The notes under the pieces are model-generated. The model was not told where the DNA came from. It saw nothing but the letters and a program-made list of their open reading frames with translations, and did no database searches. This document shows positions 35,763 through 60,435 of a stretch of DNA of 64,000 bases, piece after piece. Numbering within the stretch: position 1 is the stretch's first letter; the number at the start of each line of letters is the position of its first letter. The DNA comes from Raphanus sativus (lineage: Eukaryota; Streptophyta; Magnoliopsida; Brassicales; Brassicaceae), in the NCBI RefSeq assembly GCF_000801105.2, contig NC_079516.1, forward strand, positions 52,621,265-52,685,264. Reading direction: 5' to 3'. Both the position numbers and the translations under genes were made by a program.

Positions 35763-37658
35763 ATGGAGACTTTGGCAAGCATAGCTATCGTAGTAGCAAC
35801 CACAATCTCCATCCTTCTATCTTTCACAATCTACCTAACTCTCAGAATCTTCACCGGAAAATCCATAAACGACAAGGAGTACTCTCCAGTACACGCCACC
35901 ATCTTCGACCTCTTCTTCCACAGAGACGAATTATACGACTACGAGACCGAGATCGCGAGAAAGAAACCGACTTTCAGGTTCTTGGGCTTAGGACAGAGCG
36001 AGATACTAACCGCCGATCCTCGCAACGTGGAGCATATTCTCAAGACGAGATTCGACAACTACACCAAAGGACAAAACAACCGCGAGAATCTCGGAGATCT
36101 TCTGGGGCACGGTATCTTCGCCGTGGACGGAGAGAAGTGGAGGCAGCAGAGGAAGCTCGCTAGCTTCGAGTTCTCCGCTAGAGTCTTGAGAGACTTTAGC
36201 TGCTCTGTTTTTAGGACGAACGCGTCTAAGCTCGTTGGTTTTGTAACTGAGTTTGGTCTCTCTGGAAAGTCTTTTGATGCTCAGGTAAAGGTTTCAGACT
36301 CTGTTTTTTTTTATAAATTTGGAAACTTTCTCAAAAGGGTAGTTTTGAGACTCTGTTTTTTTTTTTAAATTTGGAAACTTTCTCAAAAGGGTAACTTTTT
36401 GTTTTTGTTTTGATGTTTAGGATATGTTGATGAGATGCACATTGGACTCGATTTTTAAAGTGGGGTTTGGTGTGGAGTTGAAGTGTTTGGATGGGTTTAG
36501 CAGAGAAGGGGAAGAGTTCATGGAGGCTTTTGATGAAGGCAACGATGCGACTAGTTTAAGATTCATCGATCCGCTTTGGAAGGTGAAGTGGTTTCTCAAC
36601 ATCGGATCACAAGCTAGGCTCAAGAAGAGCGTTGCTACTATAGATAGGTTTGTTTATAGACTCATTACCACTAAGAGGAAAGAGCTTGCCAAGGAACAAC
36701 AACACAACACTGTGGCTGTGAGAGAGGATATATTATCTAGATTTCTAGTGGAGAGTGAGAAAGATCCGGAGACGATGAATGATAAGTACCTGAGGGATAT
36801 AATCTTGAGCTTTATGATCGCTGGGAAGGACACAACCGCTGCGTCACTCTCTTGGTTCTTGTACATGCTCTGCAAGAACCCGCTCGTTCAGGAGAAGATC
36901 GTACAAGAGATCAGAGAGGTGACGTCAAGTCATGAGAAGACAACCGATGTGAATGGTTTCGTTGAGAGTATAGGTGAAGAGGCTCTTGATCGGATGCAGT
37001 ATCTCCATGCAGCCTTGTCTGAGACCTTAAGGCTTTACCCTGCTGTCCCTGTGGTAAAAATAACAACTCCTTTAAGATTCTTCTGTGATTGTAACTTTTT
37101 TTAAAGAGCTAACTAACCAAACCAATGAGGATATAATATAACACTTTCTTTGGTCCCATTCTAAAGGACACAAGGTGTGCAGAAAATGATGATATACTTC
37201 CAGATGGATATAGAGTGAAGAGAGGGGATAATGTCTACTATATATCCTACGCAATGGGAAGGATGAGTTATATTTGGGGACAAGATGCTGAGGAGTTCAA
37301 GCCAGAGAGATGGCTTAAGGATGGCGTGTTCCAACCAGAATCGCCTTTCAAATTCATAAGCTTTCATGTTCGTACGCTCTCTCTATCCCAGATGTGGTGG
37401 TTAAGAGTGAAGACATTCTCTTCTAATGTACCTGAGATGTTTTGTTTCTTTGACTGTGTGTGTATGTAGGCTGGTCCAAGAATCTGTCTAGGCAAGGATT
37501 TTGCATACCGGCAAATGAAGATAGTATCAATGGCACTTCTTCACTTCTTTCGCTTCAAATTGGTCGATGAGAAGAGCAACGTGCGTTACAAGAGAATGCT
37601 TACGCTCCATATCGAAGGTGGACTCCATCTCTATGCAATCCCAAGGACAAGCACTTGA
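35763..37658 (+). CDS. CYP704A2: Cytochrome P450 CYP704A2 (At2g45510 orthologue)
   Basis: CYP704 enzymes belong to the CYP86 clan and typically omega-hydroxylate fatty acids; the exact substrate of CYP704A2 is not known. Four exons (35763-36284, 36421-37053, 37167-37367, 37470-37658) join in phase to 514 aa. An N-terminal membrane anchor (about 5-32, IAIVVATTISILLSFTIYL) places it in the ER. The I-helix motif is AGKDTTAASLSW, the ExxR motif is ETLR in LSETLRLYP, the PERW motif is present, and the heme loop FHAGPRICLG has its ligand Cys458. The start is the only ATG giving the anchor. Intron 1 contains a 52-bp tandem duplication. No coding lesion was found, so it looks functional. Confidence 0.93.
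36297..36399. repeat. 52-bp tandem duplication in CYP704A2 intron 1
   Basis: GACTCTGTTTTTTTTT followed by AAATTTGGAAACTTTCTCAA and AAGGGTA occurs twice, starting at 36297 and 36349. It differs only slightly, so it is a recent duplication that leaves splice sites intact. Confidence 0.85.
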
Positions 37659-37955
37659 TTTAAAGTAACAGAACACTTGCCACACTTTGTTAGTCACTGC
37701 TTCATGTAACTTAATTGTATACCAAAGCATTGTGAAAGATAGCAATAAACACCAAAACAATTCCCTTTAAGACTAAATAATCCGCTTTTATATATTGAAA
37801 GAGATCTCTGGATTGACTCAACTATCATAATGTTTTCTGTAAGATTACTATATTAAATGATGGGACTAGATATAATCAATCATTTGAACCAGATAACATA
37901 AGCTACGTTCCTGAGATTTTTCTTACAGTTAGAAATCTATAGTGAGACTATATAC

Positions 37956-38450
37956 CTTTGGAACAACAGCCAGTTTTGGTGGAGCTTGAACCACATCACC
38001 GAACCTGATATCTGTTCATGCTTTTGGAAGTTTTCTCTGAGCGTATCTTCTGTCTTTCCTTGATTCTTCTTCTGCTTCTTGGCCTCCCAATACCTTTATC
38101 AAAATAGGAAGCTTCAATACATATATCTGGCTTACAAGGAGTGGCCCATTACACAAAAACTTACTTATTCTTGCGTTCTTTCCTTTTGAACAGACCATCC
38201 AAAACTCCGCAAGCTCCTGTTCGAAACGAAGATCGTTTATTTGATTCATCTTTCTCTTTTCATCTCCCTTGTTCAATGTTACATCATTCTCCTGATCAGA
38301 CGAGGTTATGTAGCCTTCACCATTTCTCTGTTCAAAATCACTCCCAGGCTTGACATTCTGATTATTACATAATTTAAAGGGAGTCTCGCCGGTCCGGCCG
38401 TCAGCAGCTAGGTAGTTTTTCTCTCTCCTCTTCTCTCCTTTCCCTCCCAT
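37956..38450 (-). pseudogene. At2g45520-like (CCDC137-type) gene relic with frameshifts
   Basis: The ATG at 38450 opens with MGGKGEKRREKNY, the conserved N-terminus of a small basic plant protein family that I believe is At2g45520/CCDC137-like and probably nuclear. Three reading frames are needed. The first ends at RFEQELAEF. One base out, DGLFKRKERKNK follows and splices (donor GTAAGT at 38164, acceptor before 38093) into YWEAKKQKKNQGKTEDTLRE. After KHEQI the conserved RFGDVVQAPPKLAVVPK continues in a third frame (about 38010-37956). A donor-like GTATAT follows, but no terminal exon is visible before the end of CYP704A2 at 37658. Two indels plus loss of the 3' end indicate a pseudogene. The acidic middle segment (GDEKRKMNQINDLRFEQEL) is intact. 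Sequencing error cannot be ruled out for any one indel. Confidence 0.65.
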
Positions 38451-39019
38451 CTCTCTGTAACGACTTGAGAGAGGCAGCCCTACTTAGTTTTATGGAACTT
38501 GTAGTTGGTGACAAAATATATGTTAGCTCAATAACATTTGAAATGTATTTTTCGTTGCATTTTCACCAGATTTTGTTAAATAATTTTGGTTCATGAAATT
38601 TACGACTTTACGAGAAAGAAAAAACGACTTTTTGTGAATAAATGAATATTAATAGAACAACTGCAAAACACCATTTTCTTCTTACACGCCAAAAGTACAA
38701 ATCTACAGAACGAAGCAAAGAAACAAACTCAAGCTTTGGTGTGTATGTGTATAACAAACTCAAGAAGCCTTTTGATCTTTAAACCATCTCCAAAATGACT
38801 ATGGAGCAAGAAATAAGTTGTCAAAAAAAAGACAATAGGCGGGAACAATTTTTACTGGAACTAAACATACTTTACATATGTTACACACGAACAAGACAAC
38901 CAAACATGTCCATCACATTTTAGGATCTCTCTAATAAGCTTGGTGGACGGACTTCCGAATATTCAAACCTGAGATTTTTCAGGTAGGTTTTTGTATCAAC
39001 AAGGTTTGATTCTATTCTC
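38451..39019. other. Intergenic; expected At2g45530 gene absent
   Basis: Short promoter of the relic plus AT-rich 3' flank of the BEACH gene. Arabidopsis has a RING-type gene (At2g45530) here, as remembered. I see no C4HC3/RING cysteine pattern on either strand. Confidence 0.5.
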
Positions 39020-53201
<14,182 letters not shown>

Positions 53202-53823
53202 TGTTTCAACTTGTAGAGGAGAGTACAGTCATACACAGCAACGTGTTCTCACCTGCCACATGTTAGACATCAAGTTTAAGTACACACTGACGGTTGATGG
53301 AGATGAACACAGAGTACAGATGAATGCACTACGACTAACTTAGATCTACTAAATGCTCAAGCACAGTATAAACATTAAATCAGAGGATTGGACATACGCA
53401 GATCTTATAACGATTAGGGAGATTTCGAAAAATTTGTATTGAAAAAAAAAATATATATATATATACATTCCGCGAATCGGAAGAGAATACGCACGGATCG
53501 GAGCGGAGAAAATGTTGAGAAATGAAGCAAAGGAAAGCGAATCGGAAGCGACTGAGATGAAGTCCAGCGAATCTGGATGGGATATCTCTGATTCCTCAGG
53601 CGGTGCAACGAAGAATGCGAAAGATTCAGCAGACGACGGAAGTATAGAGAGAGAGAGAGAGAGAGAGAGGAGACGATCGGAGAAGGGAGGCGACTTGGGC
53701 GCGCGGGAGAGAGAGAGAAATAGGAGGAGAGAGAGAGACTCTGTTTGATTTAGCAACCTTCTCACACATGAAAGTCAATTATCATTAGAAATTAACTCAA
53801 TCAAGTATTTATTTCGCTATGCA
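53202..53823 (-). promoter_or_regulatory. 5' leader and promoter of the BEACH gene
   Basis: Immediately upstream of the ATG is a probable leader intron acceptor near 53260 (CATGTGGCAG on the minus strand). A (GA)n/(CT)n microsatellite (about 53648-53670) lies in a likely noncoding first exon. Short frames in this stretch have no family signature. Confidence 0.5.
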
Positions 53824-54740
53824 TCTATACTATTAAAGAAGGATCCCATTGGCTTTTTTACTAAAAATACCTCTTTCTTTAATAACATTGCATATTTCAT
53901 TAAGGGCAATCAAGTAATATTAATAATAAATCTATAGTGGGTCATTTTTTTTAAATCCAGCCCATTGCCCACATCATTTTTTTTGGGCCATTTAGACCGA
54001 TTAACAAATCAGATTCAATTTTTATTTTTTTGGATTGGGTTCGAGTCGGATCTTTCCGGATCCGGGTGGGTTCGGTTCTCATGCATAAGAACCTGAAAAA
54101 TAACCAAATAACCAAAATATCTAAAACGGGTTCGGTTATTTATACTCGGAGTAACCAAAGTATCCGATTCGGTTCAATTTTTTGTATCCAAATTTCTCAA
54201 AAGTAACCAAAATTAACCAAAAATATCCATTCTATACAGTTTTTTTGGATAAACTTTTATCCAAACTATCATATTTTATCCAAAAATACTCAAAAGTACT
54301 AAAAATGACTACTATAGTTAACTTATGATATTAATTTAAAATATTAAAATAATTATAAATATAATTATAACATATATTTTTAGATATATATTCACATTTC
54401 GGGTATCTTCGGGTACTCATTTAATTCTCGGTTCGGATCGGGTTTGGATCGGTTCTTCGGATATAGCAATTTAGAATTCATTCGGATATTTACCCCGGGT
54501 CTGATCGGGTTCGAGACCCTGATTTTTGGGTTGGTTTTGGGTTGGTTCTTCGGGTCCGGATATTGTGATCAGGCCTATATTCATTTAAAATGAAACATGA
54601 TAAAGAAAGATAAAAAGCTTAAGTTTTTTATAAAAAAAAACAAATATATGAAAATATGACATTTTTTAAATATTTGTCAATTTAAAAAAAAACGTAAAGG
54701 AAAATAAACCTGCGCTTTAAAAGCGCGGGTCAAAATCTAG
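53824..54740 (+). mobile_element. Complete non-autonomous Helitron (917 bp)
   Basis: The 5' end TCTATACTATTAAAG at 53824 is the canonical crucifer Helitron start. The 3' end has the palindrome GCGCTTT-A-AAAGCGC (54712-54726), then CTAG at 54737-54740. It is flanked by host A (53823) and T (54741), as expected for insertion between A and T with no target duplication. The interior is a tangle of CGGGTTCGGTT/CGGATCGG-like words and AT-rich DNA. There is no helicase or Rep coding. It sits upstream of the BEACH gene. Confidence 0.85.
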
Positions 54741-54990
54741 TAATCATGTTAAATAAATGTATTTCTTTATATATTGTTGGCTTTATAGTTATTTACGGGC
54801 TTTTATAGTAGTATATGGGCTTAACCTAGGCCCAATATTATTTGGATACTTAGGCTTCTTCAAGCCCTAATGCAGCATTTAATGGAATGCTTAGACAAAA
54901 AGAATGATTTAATTAAATCACAAATAATAACCCAAGTTAACTTCGATACTTAGCTAAGGTTTTTTTGTGAACGAATTTTTGGTGGGTTTC
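54741..54990. other. Short spacer between Helitron and LINE
   Basis: AT-rich sequence containing GGGCCT/AGGCCC-like words near 54825. No gene seen. Confidence 0.5.
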
Positions 54991-55466
54991 AAACCATGTG
55001 TCACTGTTTTTTTTTTTTTAAACATCTGAATTTATATTAATCTGGAAAGATAGACGATCTACAACGAGAACTTACAACCGAGCACGACAAACCACATCAC
55101 GACAGACGCTGTCAAAACAAGAACTCAAACAACCTTCCAAGAGTTCAAACTCACTCCACTTCTGTAACAGACACAGAAGGACACAACAAAGCAAAAATCA
55201 GAGGGCCCTGCTTTCATTAACAAAGAATTCAAAGAGCCATTCCGGATGACCATTGGCCACATAAGATTGAAATCTTCTTTGCCTCATTACGCTTTGAGCA
55301 ATGAAAGCCGCCCCTCTATTTTCCCCTGGTGAAACCCACAACAACTGAGACTCCTCTATCAACGCCAAAAGTCTGCTCAATTCATCCGTTTGAAATCTGA
55401 TCACTGGCCAGAGATGAGGTTTCTTCATCGCTAGAAACAACTCTTTAAAACCATGTGTCACTGTTT
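54991..55466 (-). mobile_element. 5'-truncated LINE insertion with perfect 19-bp target duplication
   Basis: AAACCATGTGTCACTGTTT occurs identically at 54991-55009 and 55448-55466. Between the copies, read on the minus strand, is coding sequence that ends at 55198-55200. It encodes the C-terminal end of a non-LTR retrotransposon RNase H-type region (PHLWPVIRFQTDELSRLL, then NGHPEWLFEFFVNESRAL). A short 3' untranslated stretch follows, ending in poly(A), which appears as a T-run at 55010-55019. These are hallmarks of target-primed reverse transcription with 5' truncation, so the element is inert. The intact duplication suggests a recent insertion. Confidence 0.88.
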
Positions 55467-55983
55467 GATTTGGTCTTTCTTTTTTTTTCTTTTTCTTTTC
55501 TTTTCTTTTCTTTTCTTTCTTTCTTTTGTTCTCTTTTTCGTTTCTGTCTCGATTCATCGTCTTCTCCGTCAAGAGGAGAGACCCAACGATCTCCTCCGCG
55601 TTCACTGATCAATCGCCGATTGATCGGAACCGACGATCGGAACTGAGGACGACTCTTTTGTCTTCACAGAGTCTCGTCTTCTCTATCGGATCAAGGATCG
55701 AAACCAACGACAGACGACGTCTCCTCACGGAGATTCCTCCGCCTTCTCGGCCTAAACCGACGATCGAAACCGAAGAGGACTCTGTTGGCTCCTCCGCCGA
55801 CGAGTCTGTTGTCTCCTCCGCCGAAGACTTTGTTGGCTCCTCCGCCGATGACTGTTGGAGATAAGTTCTCACTTCCCAACTATTGCATCCTTCTCGTTTC
55901 AATTCAAGCTTTAGTTAAGTTAATGATTATGATAACACTTTTGTGTGTCATTGTAAAGCTTTGCCGATTACGGTTTCAAGCTT
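55467..55983 (+). repeat. Pyrimidine-rich leader-like block with three 24-bp tandem repeats (55784-55855)
   Basis: A TTTTC-rich tract (55475-55530) precedes a GC-richer block with CGATCGGAACCGACGATCGG-type words. Within it, three 24-bp units begin at 55784, 55808 and 55832. They read (G/V)SSADES-like octapeptides (SVGSSADE, SVVSSAED, FVGSSADD) in one frame. No ATG-initiated frame with good context covers them, and the opposite frame also lacks an ATG. It may be a transcribed leader or a decayed gene fragment. Confidence 0.5.
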
Positions 55984-55984
55984 A

Positions 55985-56120
55985 GTCTGATTGTGATTAC
56001 GGTCTTAAGCTTTAGTTAAGTGTATTGTTGTTTCAAGCTTTGTCTGATTGTGATTACGGTTTTAAGCTTTAGTTAAGTGTATTGTTGTTTGAAGCTTTGT
56101 CTGATTGTGATTACGGTTTT
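55985..56120 (+). repeat. 57-bp tandem repeat, about 2.4 copies
   Basis: GTCTGATTGTGATTACGG begins at 55985, 56042 and 56099, spaced exactly 57 bp. The repeats share TTAAGCTTTAGTTAAGTGTA and TTGTTGTTT, with one or two substitutions per unit. No conserved frame crosses all copies, so it is most likely noncoding. Confidence 0.9.
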
Positions 56121-57324
56121 AACAGATCAGACAGAGAGTGTCTTGTATTGTTGTCTGAAAACTCTTTAGAACCATTTGCTGGTTTGTTCAAACAAGTTGA
56201 TTATTTGTGAATGCTAATTAAGGTAGTTTATTGGTTATTTGCGTAGATGAATCATGTGAGGAGGCAAAGACAGCTTATTTGTTGGAGGTTTATGGTGCGG
56301 GGATGACGCAAAGATCAGAATGATCTGACTACTTGATTGCTTCATCTGCTGGTTAGGTAAGTGAGCAAAACTTCCTAATTTTTTTTTAAGAATCCATGAA
56401 TAAGATGCTTGCATTGGAGGAGGTTTATTAGAAGTTGCTTAGGAAAATTGCTTAACATCTTTTTATTGTTAAAAAATTGATTAAGCATCCCATATTAGAT
56501 GCTATGGTTAATGATGCTCTAACCACCCCCATGATAAGAAAATCTTGCAACCAAGAACAGAGAGTGCTTGACATGATTTTTTATAATTGTTGTAACTTGG
56601 AATCATAAAATCATTAGTTCCATCGCTTGTGAAGTTATAAATCTTTGTACATTATAAGTATTATACTGTTACGATTCATTAACAGCGTCTTACTATTATA
56701 GCTAAACTATAATTGATACATGCACAGAATAGGACCTTGGTTGATGGTAGATGGAAGACAGCAAATGGTCATATAACCAACTTACAAATCTTGATGGATG
56801 GAATATGGATCGATAATGAAAAAACGTGAATGGGTAGGTAATTTTCCATCGCTTCTTCAAGCCCTAACTCAACCAAGAACAGAGAATGCATGATCTTATG
56901 GACTCTTGGATGTGTCTCCTGAATGCGTAGGTGATTTTCCTGGTCGCCAATGTTTGATTTGCAACTGATTAAACTACTGATCATCTTCCATATAAGGCAA
57001 GTCGGCTTCTTTCGACTTGAAAATGCACATCTTCTAAACCATTTATCTTTTTGATATGAAACATATCCGCTGCGTGCTCGTATTGAATGTAGAATGCAGC
57101 AAAACCGGTTTCATGAATAAATTCCTCTTGGTTTTTAAGATACAGGGTTTTGATTGCACCTAGGTCCTAGTTGTCTCATTTAGCTTCTCCCACTTTCATG
57201 TTCTCCACTGATTTTATCTTGATTTCTTTCTCCATTGTTGTTCTGATTTTATGTCCTCATCAATAATACTGATAGATTTTTATAGAAGTTAAGAACATAA
57301 TTTTGCTGAATATTATGACATAAG
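56121..57324. other. Unassigned region between tandem repeats and SINE
   Basis: Moderately AT-rich. It contains a direct repeat of AACCAAGAACAGAGA(G/A)TGC near 56550 and 56869, suggesting a fragmented mobile element. Splice-like and short-frame signals do not add up to a gene. Confidence 0.4.
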
Positions 57325-57609
57325 GGTTCATGTAATGTTTCTACAACCGGAGGTCTGGGGTTCAAACCTCAGAAAATACCAAATTATGCAGCTTATGGAG
57401 AAACGGATTACAGGAGATCTTCAGCTTGGTGTAGGGCGTACCATCGAATATGGATCTCATTGGACGGCTCGGAGAGGTGCAGTCAGGCGTGTATTCTCAC
57501 AGGATGGTAGAATTGTCGGCTGTATAATCGTCTTTGTAATATTCTCATCATTGTAATAGCATAATTAATCGATAATAATCGATCCAGACGTTAAAAAAAA
57601 AAAAAAAAA
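57325..57609 (+). mobile_element. SINE-like retroposon with B-box and poly(A)
   Basis: A tRNA-type internal promoter B-box, GGTTCAAACC at 57359-57368, matches GGTTCRANYCC. The unit ends in a 17-nt poly(A) at 57593-57609. A frame through it encodes nothing recognisable. An A-box and a convincing target duplication were not seen, so the 5' end is approximate and SINE remains the best but not certain reading. Confidence 0.5.
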
Positions 57610-57714
57610 CCTTTGGTAATTCTTTTTGAATAGATTGAGTGTCTGATATCTATGTTTTTAATATTGACCCACAAGAAGTCTTATTTTACAAAGAATAGAA
57701 TACCATGGAGAATA

Positions 57715-60040
57715 TTAAGACGATAATATAGGTTTCTTGATGGGTACGACAAAGAGAGGTTTAGCTTTATGCAAAGTAAGACCGAAGACTTCACTCATGT
57801 CCATGTTTCCAGGGACGACACCGTCTTGGAGTTTCCAGTCAAAGGAATAGAGAAGAGAGGCAAGCACCATAGGTGTTGTCCTCAATGACATTGTGATTCC
57901 AGGACACATTCTTCGTCCTGATCCAAACGGTATCAGCTCGAAATCTTTGCCTCTTACATCGGTGTCTCGTAACAAGAACCTCTCTGGCTCGAATTTCATT
58001 GGATTCTCCCACACGTTCGAGTCTCGTCCCATTGCCCAAACGTTCACGAAAACCTATAATAATATTCAATCCCATAGAATGACCGTTATTAGTCAAACCG
58101 AACCCAAATCCAGTCCTAAACTGAGCAAAATATATAATATTATTTAGATTTAAGTTTTATTTAAGATAAGTGTTAGTTTTTTCGCTTAATTTAATTTTTA
58201 TTTTTTGTTCACCTTTCCATTCTTTTTTTTTTTAGTATTCAAGCTTATAGACAGTAAAGCGATTTAGTATTACCAATGAATATTTCAATGGATCTTAACC
58301 CTACCCGATCAACTTTTACTTCTATTTAAACCGAACTGAATATTTATCTCTTTGTAAAGGGATACCAAACTGTATTCAAACGAACAAAAACATGTATACC
58401 TAACCAAAAAGCGCTAACGTGCATACCAAAGTTAGTTAAAGGTGCTGAAACGAGTATGAAATATACCTGAGAGTTCTTTGGAACGAGGAAACCAAAGATT
58501 TGGACATCAGATTCAGATTTTCGAGGGATCAAAGGAGCTGGAGGATGCAAACGAAGAGTCTCTTTCACAACTGCTAGCAAGTAAGGCAACCGCGGGATAT
58601 CAGATTCTTGGACGACACCGTTTTCACCTATCACTTGGCGTATCTCACTCTGAGCTCTGACCATCTTCTCCGGGTTACGGAGTAGCTCCGTCATAGCCCA
58701 CTCCATTGTACTAGAGTTTGTATCCGTTCCCGCAACAAACAAGTCCTATCACAGAAAGAGGTCAGTTTGATAACACAGCCAAGTTATATCACAATGTTTT
58801 GTGATTGGTGTTTGCAAGACTTACGAGAAACATGTGTTTCATATCATTCATGGTGAACTCTTCTTCGTTTTGCTGTGTAATATCGAGAAGAGCATCTAAC
58901 ATATCAATACTCGAGGTCTCTGTCTGAGACAATCTTTTGGCCACACGATCATCAATAAATTCTTGGAAAACCCTAAATAGCTTCTCTATGCAGAGTGCCG
59001 ACTCTTTTCTGCTACCTTGTAGGTCAAGAAACCTCAGAGACGTGAAAAAATCTCCTGCGCTGGGTTTCCCACAGATCTCCATAAGACGAACCACCGTTTC
59101 GTGGAACTCGAAAGACGACGAGTTAGAGTTATACGTGGCCAAATCAACAGAAAACAATGCATTTGAGATTATATTGAAAGATGTGATGAAGGAAGCACGA
59201 GCCATGTCAATAGCCTCTCCTCTCTCGCAAAATTTGTTTACTAAGCTCACAAGTTCCTCCACCTTTTTCATCCTTATGGATTGGATACCGTCTAGGTTTT
59301 GCGGTGATAGCAAATTTTGCACTACTATCTTCTTCAGAAACCTGAAGATGCATACAAACAACAAACATAAGCTCAACAGGGTCGTAGGTAGCTATTTATT
59401 TAATTTTAGATTTTGTTTTTTAGAAAATTACATTTTTAATATTCAGTCTATACTTTCAGGTTTTAAGTTTATTTATTTCTCGCATGTAAATACGAAAATC
59501 AGTTTTCACCAAATTAAAGTTTATTTAATCTCTACAAATGAAATTAAACACAAAGAGTTTCTTAAAAGACATGATATTTCTAGATAGAATTATTAATTCG
59601 ATTCCCCAAAAAAACAAATATAGAGTTATATATAATTACCTCCAACGAGCAGATGCAGGAATCCAGACAACGGAATGTTTATGGTGATCAAAGGCCCTAA
59701 TCGGGTCGTTAAAGGTTCGAGCAGACAAGACATGGTCGTGTGTTTTAAGTGCCTCTTTAGCTGCTTCTGGTGAAGATATAACCACTGTGGTTAACCTTCC
59801 AAGCTTTAAACTCATTATAGGTCCATACGTTTTCGAAAAGACAGCAAGTGAACGGTGAGGATTGAAGCCGAGTTGGAATATGTTTCCGACCAGTGGGAGT
59901 CCCGGGGGACCCGGCGGAAGTGAGCCTTGGCCATTGCCGTCGTAGCTGGAGTTCCTCCCAGTTCTTGCGGTGGAGAAAAAGAAGAGAGTTACAAGGAAAA
60001 AGAGGACCGTACATACGGCCGAAATTATTGAGAGTTCCAT
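57715..60040 (-). CDS. Cytochrome P450, CYP76C subfamily (tandem family At2g45550-45580)
   Basis: Four exons (60040-59640, 59341-58825, 58745-58467, 58053-57715) join in phase to 511 aa. An N-terminal hydrophobic anchor ([18 protein letters not shown]) is followed by the proline hinge [13 protein letters not shown]. The I-helix reads [16 protein letters not shown], with the oxygen-binding Thr315 of AGTDT. ExxR is ETLR ([12 protein letters not shown]), PERF is present, and the heme loop [10 protein letters not shown] carries Cys449. CYP76C enzymes oxidise monoterpenols such as linalool, and some metabolise herbicides; the substrate here is inferred from the family. A TATA-like TATATATAT sits about 30 bp above the ATG, implying a short leader. 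Arabidopsis has four tandem copies. Only this one lies in the window, and which member it matches best cannot be told by eye. Confidence 0.93.
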
Positions 60041-60435
60041 TGACGGTGTTAATGAACTAGAGATGCTTATAATATATATAACTCCAATATAACATATGTT
60101 GTTTTCATGTTTTTCTTAAAAAATAGAGATATTATCTAATTTGGAACAAGTTCGCAAACTTTCACGATGGTATTAGTTGTTTGGTGATTTCCATTATTGA
60201 TGATTATAACACCTAGAGGCTACAACAAAACTAGTGGAGACTTGTGTTGCTTGTCATGCACATTTATGGAAAGTTGGAAGCTTAACTTCTTGCCTAATTT
60301 CTGGCATGCCTGGAAAATTTATGATTCAAAGAAATTTTAAATATTTGAACAAAGAGACATGCATGTATTGTATTCATTTAATATAATGTTGTCCATGTGT
60401 TATCATCCGAATTAAAATCTTGTAAAATACAAGTA
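60041..60435. other. CYP76C upstream region
   Basis: The TATA-like run near 60069-60079 is close to the ATG. The rest is AT-rich with no gene. Confidence 0.5.

Noticed and set aside
53349..53765. 138-aa frame upstream of the BEACH gene
   Set aside because: Low-complexity frame through a (CT)n microsatellite and probable noncoding exon; no family signature.
55198..55605. Independent 135-aa gene on the minus strand
   Set aside because: The C-terminal part is LINE RNase H-type sequence; the N-terminal part is lysine-rich read-through of the neighbouring TTTTC tract outside the insertion.
57330..57420. tRNA gene suggested by the GGTTCAAACC B-box
   Set aside because: No acceptor stem, A-box or anticodon arm could be drawn. 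Poly(A) downstream points to a SINE.
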